This document shows, piece by piece, positions 60,711-64,000 of a DNA stretch of 64,000 bases. The stretch spans positions 25,660 to 89,659 of the forward strand of contig DAOVWJ010000001.1 in the NCBI GenBank assembly GCA_030636725.1, read 5' to 3'. The position numbers and the translations under genes are program-made. The DNA is from Maribacter_A sp023141835 (lineage in GTDB: Bacteria; Bacteroidota; Bacteroidia; Flavobacteriales; Flavobacteriaceae). The notes beneath the pieces are model-generated. The model saw nothing but the letters and a program-made list of their open reading frames with translations. It did not search any database and was not told where the DNA came from. The number at the start of each line of letters is the position of its first letter. Within the stretch, counting starts at the first letter, position 1.

Positions 60711-62705
60711 ATGAAATTCAAAGTTGTTTCAGAGTTTAGCCCTACTGGTGATCAACCAGAAGCCATAAGGCAGTTAGTTGATGGAATCAATACCGATGAA
60801 CGATATCAAACCTTATTAGGAGTAACTGGTTCAGGTAAGACGTTCACTGTTGCCAATGTCATCGAAAAAGTACAGCGGCCAACCTTGGTCCTAGCCCATA
60901 ACAAGACACTGGCGGCCCAGTTATATTCAGAATTCAAGCAATTTTTTCCTGAAAACGCGGTAGAATATTTTGTTTCCTATTATGATTACTATCAACCGGA
61001 AGCCTATATACCATCTTCTGGGCTTTATATTGAAAAAGATCTGTCAATAAATGAGGATATAGAAAAGTTAAGACTTAGTGCAACCTCGTCGTTACTATCT
61101 GGCAGAAGGGATGTTTTGGTAGTCGCTTCTGTTTCATGCCTCTATGGTATCGGTAACCCTGTTGAATTTCAAAAGAATGTGATTACGCTGCATAAAGACC
61201 AGATAATCGCTAGAACCAAATTGCTACACATGTTGGTGCAAAGCCTTTATTCAAGGACTACTTCAGATTTTAAAAACGGGAATTTCCGGGTAAAGGGAGA
61301 TGTTGTCGATATTTTCCCCAGCTATGCGGACCATGCGTTTAGAATCCATTTTTTCGGAGATGAAATCGAAGAAATAGAAGCTTTTGACCCCTTCAACAAT
61401 AATGTGATTGAGGTATATGAAAATCTGAATATATACCCGGCAAACATGTTTGTCACCTCTCCCGATATTCTCCAAAATGCGATTCATCGTATTCAAGATG
61501 ATTTGGTACATCAAATAGCCTATTTCAAAGAAATTGGGAAGCCTTTAGAGTCCAAAAGATTGGAAGAACGTACCAACTTTGATTTGGAAATGATACGAGA
61601 GCTTGGCTATTGCTCTGGTATTGAAAATTATTCAAGGTATTTGGATGGACGAGAGCCGGGTACTAGACCTTTCTGTCTTTTGGATTATTTCCCCAATGAT
61701 TATTTAATGGTAGTCGATGAAAGTCATGTGACCATTCCTCAGGTTCATGCCATGTACGGAGGCGACCGATCTAGAAAAGAAAACCTGGTTGAATATGGGT
61801 TTAGACTTCCGGCAGCGATGGACAATAGGCCTCTGAAATTTGAAGAGTACGAGGCTATACAGAATCAAGTTATTTATGTAAGCGCAACACCTGCGGATTA
61901 TGAATTACAGCACTGTCAGGGGGTGTATGTTGAGCAAGTAATAAGGCCAACAGGACTTCTTGACCCCATAATTGAGGTGAGGCCAAGTTTAAATCAAATA
62001 GATGATTTGGTCGAGGAAATTCAGATCAGGGTTGAAAAGGATGAAAGAACCTTGGTTACGACATTGACCAAACGCATGGCAGAAGAGCTTACAAAATATT
62101 TGGCCCGAATAAGTATCAGGTGCCGTTATATACATAGCGATGTAGATACCCTGGAACGTGTGGAGATTATGCAAGATCTTCGAAAGGGTGTTTTTGATGT
62201 GCTCATTGGTGTTAATTTACTCCGTGAAGGATTGGATTTGCCAGAAGTATCGCTTGTAGCTATATTGGATGCAGATAAAGAGGGTTTTTTAAGAAGTAAT
62301 CGCTCTTTGACCCAGACTGTTGGGCGAGCCGCCAGACACCTTAACGGAAAGGCCATAATGTATGCCGATAAAATTACTGCAAGCATGCAAAAAACTATCG
62401 ATGGTACCAATTACCGTCGTGAAAAGCAGATAGCTTATAATCTTGAGAACGATATAACCCCAAAAGCACTAAACAAAAGCTTGGATAGTGCTTTAGTAAA
62501 AAATTCAGTATCGACCTATCATTTTGCAAAAGAAGAACTGAGAGCCGCTGAGCCCGATTTGGAATATCTGACCAAAGAGCAAATGGAAAAACTAATTCGA
62601 ATCAAAAGAAAAGCCATGGAAAAAGCGGCCAAGGAATTGGATTTTATGCAAGCGGCAAAACTTCGTGATGAAATAAAAATGCTGCAGACGGATGATAGTA
62701 AATAG
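60711..62705 (+). CDS. uvrB: Excinuclease ABC subunit B
   Basis: A 664-residue nucleotide-excision-repair helicase-like protein. Walker A GVTGSGKT (37-44) is followed by the beta-hairpin region with YYDYYQPEAYIPSSGLYIEKD, which threads behind the DNA strand. Helicase motifs include VVDESHVTIPQ and, in the second RecA domain, LVTTLTKRMAEELT, GVNLLREGLDLPEVSLVAILDAD and QTVGRAARH. The C-terminal UVR motif (about 620-655) binds UvrC. Full length for the family. It follows the T9SS genes by 91 bases and is probably transcribed separately, although no good -7 box was found. Essential for repair of bulky and UV lesions. Confidence 0.97.
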   Translation: MKFKVVSEFSPTGDQPEAIRQLVDGINTDERYQTLLGVTGSGKTFTVANVIEKVQRPTLVLAHNKTLAAQLYSEFKQFFPENAVEYFVSYYDYYQPEAYIPSSGLYIEKDLSINEDIEKLRLSATSSLLSGRRDVLVVASVSCLYGIGNPVEFQKNVITLHKDQIIARTKLLHMLVQSLYSRTTSDFKNGNFRVKGDVVDIFPSYADHAFRIHFFGDEIEEIEAFDPFNNNVIEVYENLNIYPANMFVTSPDILQNAIHRIQDDLVHQIAYFKEIGKPLESKRLEERTNFDLEMIRELGYCSGIENYSRYLDGREPGTRPFCLLDYFPNDYLMVVDESHVTIPQVHAMYGGDRSRKENLVEYGFRLPAAMDNRPLKFEEYEAIQNQVIYVSATPADYELQHCQGVYVEQVIRPTGLLDPIIEVRPSLNQIDDLVEEIQIRVEKDERTLVTTLTKRMAEELTKYLARISIRCRYIHSDVDTLERVEIMQDLRKGVFDVLIGVNLLREGLDLPEVSLVAILDADKEGFLRSNRSLTQTVGRAARHLNGKAIMYADKITASMQKTIDGTNYRREKQIAYNLENDITPKALNKSLDSALVKNSVSTYHFAKEELRAAEPDLEYLTKEQMEKLIRIKRKAMEKAAKELDFMQAAKLRDEIKMLQTDDSK

Positions 62706-62708
62706 AGA

Positions 62709-62736
62709 AAAGCGCCATGATTACTCAAGGCGCTTT
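62709..62736 (+). terminator. Terminator hairpin after uvrB
   Basis: AAAGCGCC (62709-62716) and GGCGCTTT (62729-62736) form an 8-base GC-rich stem with a 12-base loop, starting four bases after the uvrB stop. The next bases are not T-rich but a repetitive CCAACTAA-type tract (62737-62760), followed by a 15-base palindrome TGTCTTT-G-AAAGACA (62769-62783) and a T7 run, so termination may be completed there. Confidence 0.65.
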
Positions 62737-62804
62737 CCAACTAACCAACTAAACCAACCATTATGAAATGTCTTTGAAAGACACACATAATTTTTTTAAC
62801 CTCT

Positions 62805-63230
62805 TTAAGAAAGCGCTATTAACCTTTTAGGTTTGGGAAGGGACTCTTCGTTTTTTGGCAAGGTGAATTTTAAAATACCATTGACATACGTTGCCTTTAT
62901 GCTATCTTCGTCAATGGTTTCAGGTAAGGTAAAAGCTCTTTTAAATGCAGTATAAGTGAACTCCTTGCGGGTATAATTCTCCTTTTCTGTATTTTCCCTG
63001 ATTTTAGTCTTCGAGGAAATGGTCAGTACATTCTCATTGACCTCTATATTAAAATCCTCCTTGTTCCTACCCGGAACGGTAAGCTCCAGTTCAAAGTCTT
63101 TTTCATTCTCCTTAATATTTACGGCAGGAACATTGCTTTTATAATTTTCTATTCCTCCGAACCAATCTGGTTTTAAAATTTCATTTAACAATGATGGAAA
63201 CAATACATCATTTCTTTTAATTATGCTCAT
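62805..63230 (-). CDS. Hsp20/alpha-crystallin small heat-shock protein
   Basis: A 141-residue holdase chaperone. The alpha-crystallin domain spans about 33-130: VPAVNIKENEKDFELELTVPG, FNIEVNENVLTISSKTK and the terminal VNGILKFTLPKNE, with the GILxxxLPK signature. The short N-terminal arm (NDVLFPSLLNEILKPDWFGG) drives oligomer assembly. It prevents aggregation of unfolded proteins under stress. Convergent with uvrB. The upstream region holds an unusual promoter-like site and inverted repeats, suggesting stress-specific control. Confidence 0.95.
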   Translation of the reverse strand: MSIIKRNDVLFPSLLNEILKPDWFGGIENYKSNVPAVNIKENEKDFELELTVPGRNKEDFNIEVNENVLTISSKTKIRENTEKENYTRKEFTYTAFKRAFTLPETIDEDSIKATYVNGILKFTLPKNEESLPKPKRLIALS

Positions 63231-63278
63231 AATTGTATTTTTTGAATTAAACTTCTTGTTGAATCTTCAAGGACAAAA

Positions 63279-63294
63279 GGTATACCAATGCCAA
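63279..63294 (-). promoter_or_regulatory. Candidate -24/-12 (sigma-54-type) promoter of the Hsp20 gene
   Basis: On the minus strand TTGGCAT (63294-63288) followed by TATACC (63284-63279) resembles the TGGCAC-N5-TTGC layout, with one change in the -12 GC (CC instead). A start near 63268 would give a leader of about 38 bases. Symmetrical sites upstream could bind an activator. Confidence 0.35.
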
Positions 63295-63307
63295 TATAGT
63301 GTCATTT

Positions 63308-63336
63308 TGTCATTATCGCTAAGATAAATAATGACA
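63308..63336. promoter_or_regulatory. Inverted repeat TGTCATTA-N13-TAATGACA upstream of Hsp20
   Basis: Eight-base perfect arms at 63308-63315 and 63329-63336. A further GTCATT at 63301-63306 repeats the left arm with a period of eight, and another inverted half-site (GTC at 63341) lies to the right. The layout suits a regulator or enhancer-binding protein site about 25 bases upstream of the -24 element. Confidence 0.45.
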
Positions 63337-63408
63337 TTATGTCTCTTTTTAAAGCTCTAGAAAGGAAATATGCAACTTGTAATTTAAAGAAGTTCAAAAA
63401 ACAAAAGG

Positions 63409-63810
63409 CTAATTGTAGTGCGCCTTGAAAATTTCAATCAACACCTTTGGTGGGACCACTTTATTCGGATATTGATGCATGATGTAAAGAACTTGTTCGA
63501 TGGCGGATGGTGGCAATCCCATGGCCAAACCAACATTGTGGATTCTATTAATTTCAACTTCGTCTTGCTTCTGATCAACATTCATTAGTAAGACCAACCT
63601 ATGAAATTGTAGAATGCGATCAGCCTGCGATTTAGGCACAATGTGTTCAACGTTTACGTTAAAAAGTGATTCAAAAGTCTCATTATCTACTCCCAATTGT
63701 TGGGCAACACTCTGTAAAAAACCATACTCCTCAGGCTTTATAACATCATCTACCTTAGCAAAAGCTATCATTTCTGAAAGAATACTAAGTTTCTCTTTAA
63801 AATTGTGCAT
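63409..63810 (-). CDS. TerB-like helical protein
   Basis: A 133-residue all-helical protein with the TerB/DjlA-N-like pattern: EKLSILSEMIAFAKVDDVIKPEEYGFL, then an EF-like acidic segment (GVDNETFESLF) and MNVDQKQDEVEINRIHNVGLAMGLPPSAIEQVL. TerB is named for tellurite resistance, but stand-alone homologues need not confer it. No export signal. ATG 63810 is preferred to a TTG at 63834 that adds eight residues. Role unknown; possibly stress or envelope related. Confidence 0.8.
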   Translation of the reverse strand: MHNFKEKLSILSEMIAFAKVDDVIKPEEYGFLQSVAQQLGVDNETFESLFNVNVEHIVPKSQADRILQFHRLVLLMNVDQKQDEVEINRIHNVGLAMGLPPSAIEQVLYIMHQYPNKVVPPKVLIEIFKAHYN

Positions 63811-63943
63811 AGTCCGACCGTTAAAAACCAGCAATAGGTAATGGTATAACTAAAAATGCACCCGTTTCGTATAAAAATCAATGATATAAGTAATAAAACC
63901 ACCTACTATTGCTAATTTGCAACCAGCTTAAAATTTGACATAA

Positions 63944-64000
63944 ATGACAAACAATGATATTTTCAAGAAGCTTAGAGTAGCCTTAATGCTAAGGGATGAT
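63944..64000 (+). CDS. DUF1456 (YehS-like) protein, first 19 codons
   Basis: From ATG 63944 the frame is open to the window edge and reads TNNDIFKKLRVALMLRDD, the characteristic opening of DUF1456 (YehS) proteins, which carry two repeats of this helical unit. The gene continues beyond the window. Function of the family is unknown. Confidence 0.75.
   Translation, partial: MTNNDIFKKLRVALMLRDD

Noticed and set aside
63409..63834. Tellurite-resistance gene
   Set aside because: Only a single TerB-like helical domain; no other ter genes nearby, so the resistance label is not supported.

Overview
The window looks like chromosomal DNA from a Gram-negative, probably marine, member of the Flavobacteriaceae (Bacteroidota). 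The signs are low GC, three secreted proteins with the gliding-motility/type IX secretion (T9SS) type B C-terminal domain, Bacteroidota-type -7 boxes (TAnnTTTG) ahead of several genes, and typical flavobacterial families (DUF5606, DUF2911, DUF5916, A2M/plug proteins, an ECF sigma operon). Genus cannot be fixed from the sequence; a Maribacter/Zobellia/Arenibacter-like relative is only a guess. I saw no rRNA, tRNA, CRISPR array, prophage or intact insertion sequence. One short MITE-like palindrome and one nested inverted-repeat element are present.

Layout. 1-2055: end of a macroglobulin/TonB-plug protein. 2487-5982: sugar oxidoreduction genes (an isomerase/epimerase and two Gfo/Idh/MocA oxidoreductases, two of the three with Tat-like signals), with a 168-bp palindromic element between the oxidoreductases. 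6203-8751 (minus): an ECF sigma factor, a membrane protein of the anti-sigma position and a secreted protein with a long charged helix. 8859-11541: galM, DUF2911, meaB. 11635-15668: two convergent groups for polyprenyl-phosphate-sugar chemistry (GtrB/DPM-like GT2, a UPF0104 membrane protein, an ArnT-like GT39 and a PAP2 phosphatase). They are followed on the minus strand by a small acidic protein, a MATE exporter and mazG. 18250-28703: a plus-strand catabolic and accessory stretch: a DUF1349/TolB-like protein, an exported sugar isomerase, an unusual Nramp relative, an unusual amidohydrolase, an SMP-30 protein, a two-subunit molybdenum hydroxylase, an NTF2-like protein and a glutamine amidotransferase. 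29031-39812: secreted scavenging enzymes and outer-membrane proteins (FAD oxidoreductase, DUF1080, DUF5916, beta-lactamase-fold hydrolase, GlpF-like channel, SGNH hydrolase, GH20 hexosaminidase, S10 carboxypeptidase). 39986-42386: housekeeping (DUF5606, def, ruvX, dapD).

42648-47482 is the most interesting part. It is a compact surface-polymer cluster that looks like teichoic acid or phosphocholine chemistry in a Gram-negative: a GT2, a LicD-type phosphotransferase, a TagD-like cytidylyltransferase, a LicC-like nucleotidyltransferase, and one protein fusing a TagF-like glycerophosphotransferase domain to a second GT2. The two GT2 domains are clearly paralogous.

47479-64000 is largely housekeeping: tsaC, a CCA-adding enzyme, heme A synthase, a pRiA4b ORF-3-like protein, nucleoid-associated protein, ABC-2 transporter, uvrB, Hsp20 and TerB-like, ending in the first codons of a DUF1456 gene. 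It also holds an unrecognised protein (52309-53391) with what looks like a kinase-fold active site, and a tandem set of three T9SS cargo proteins at 55260-60619.
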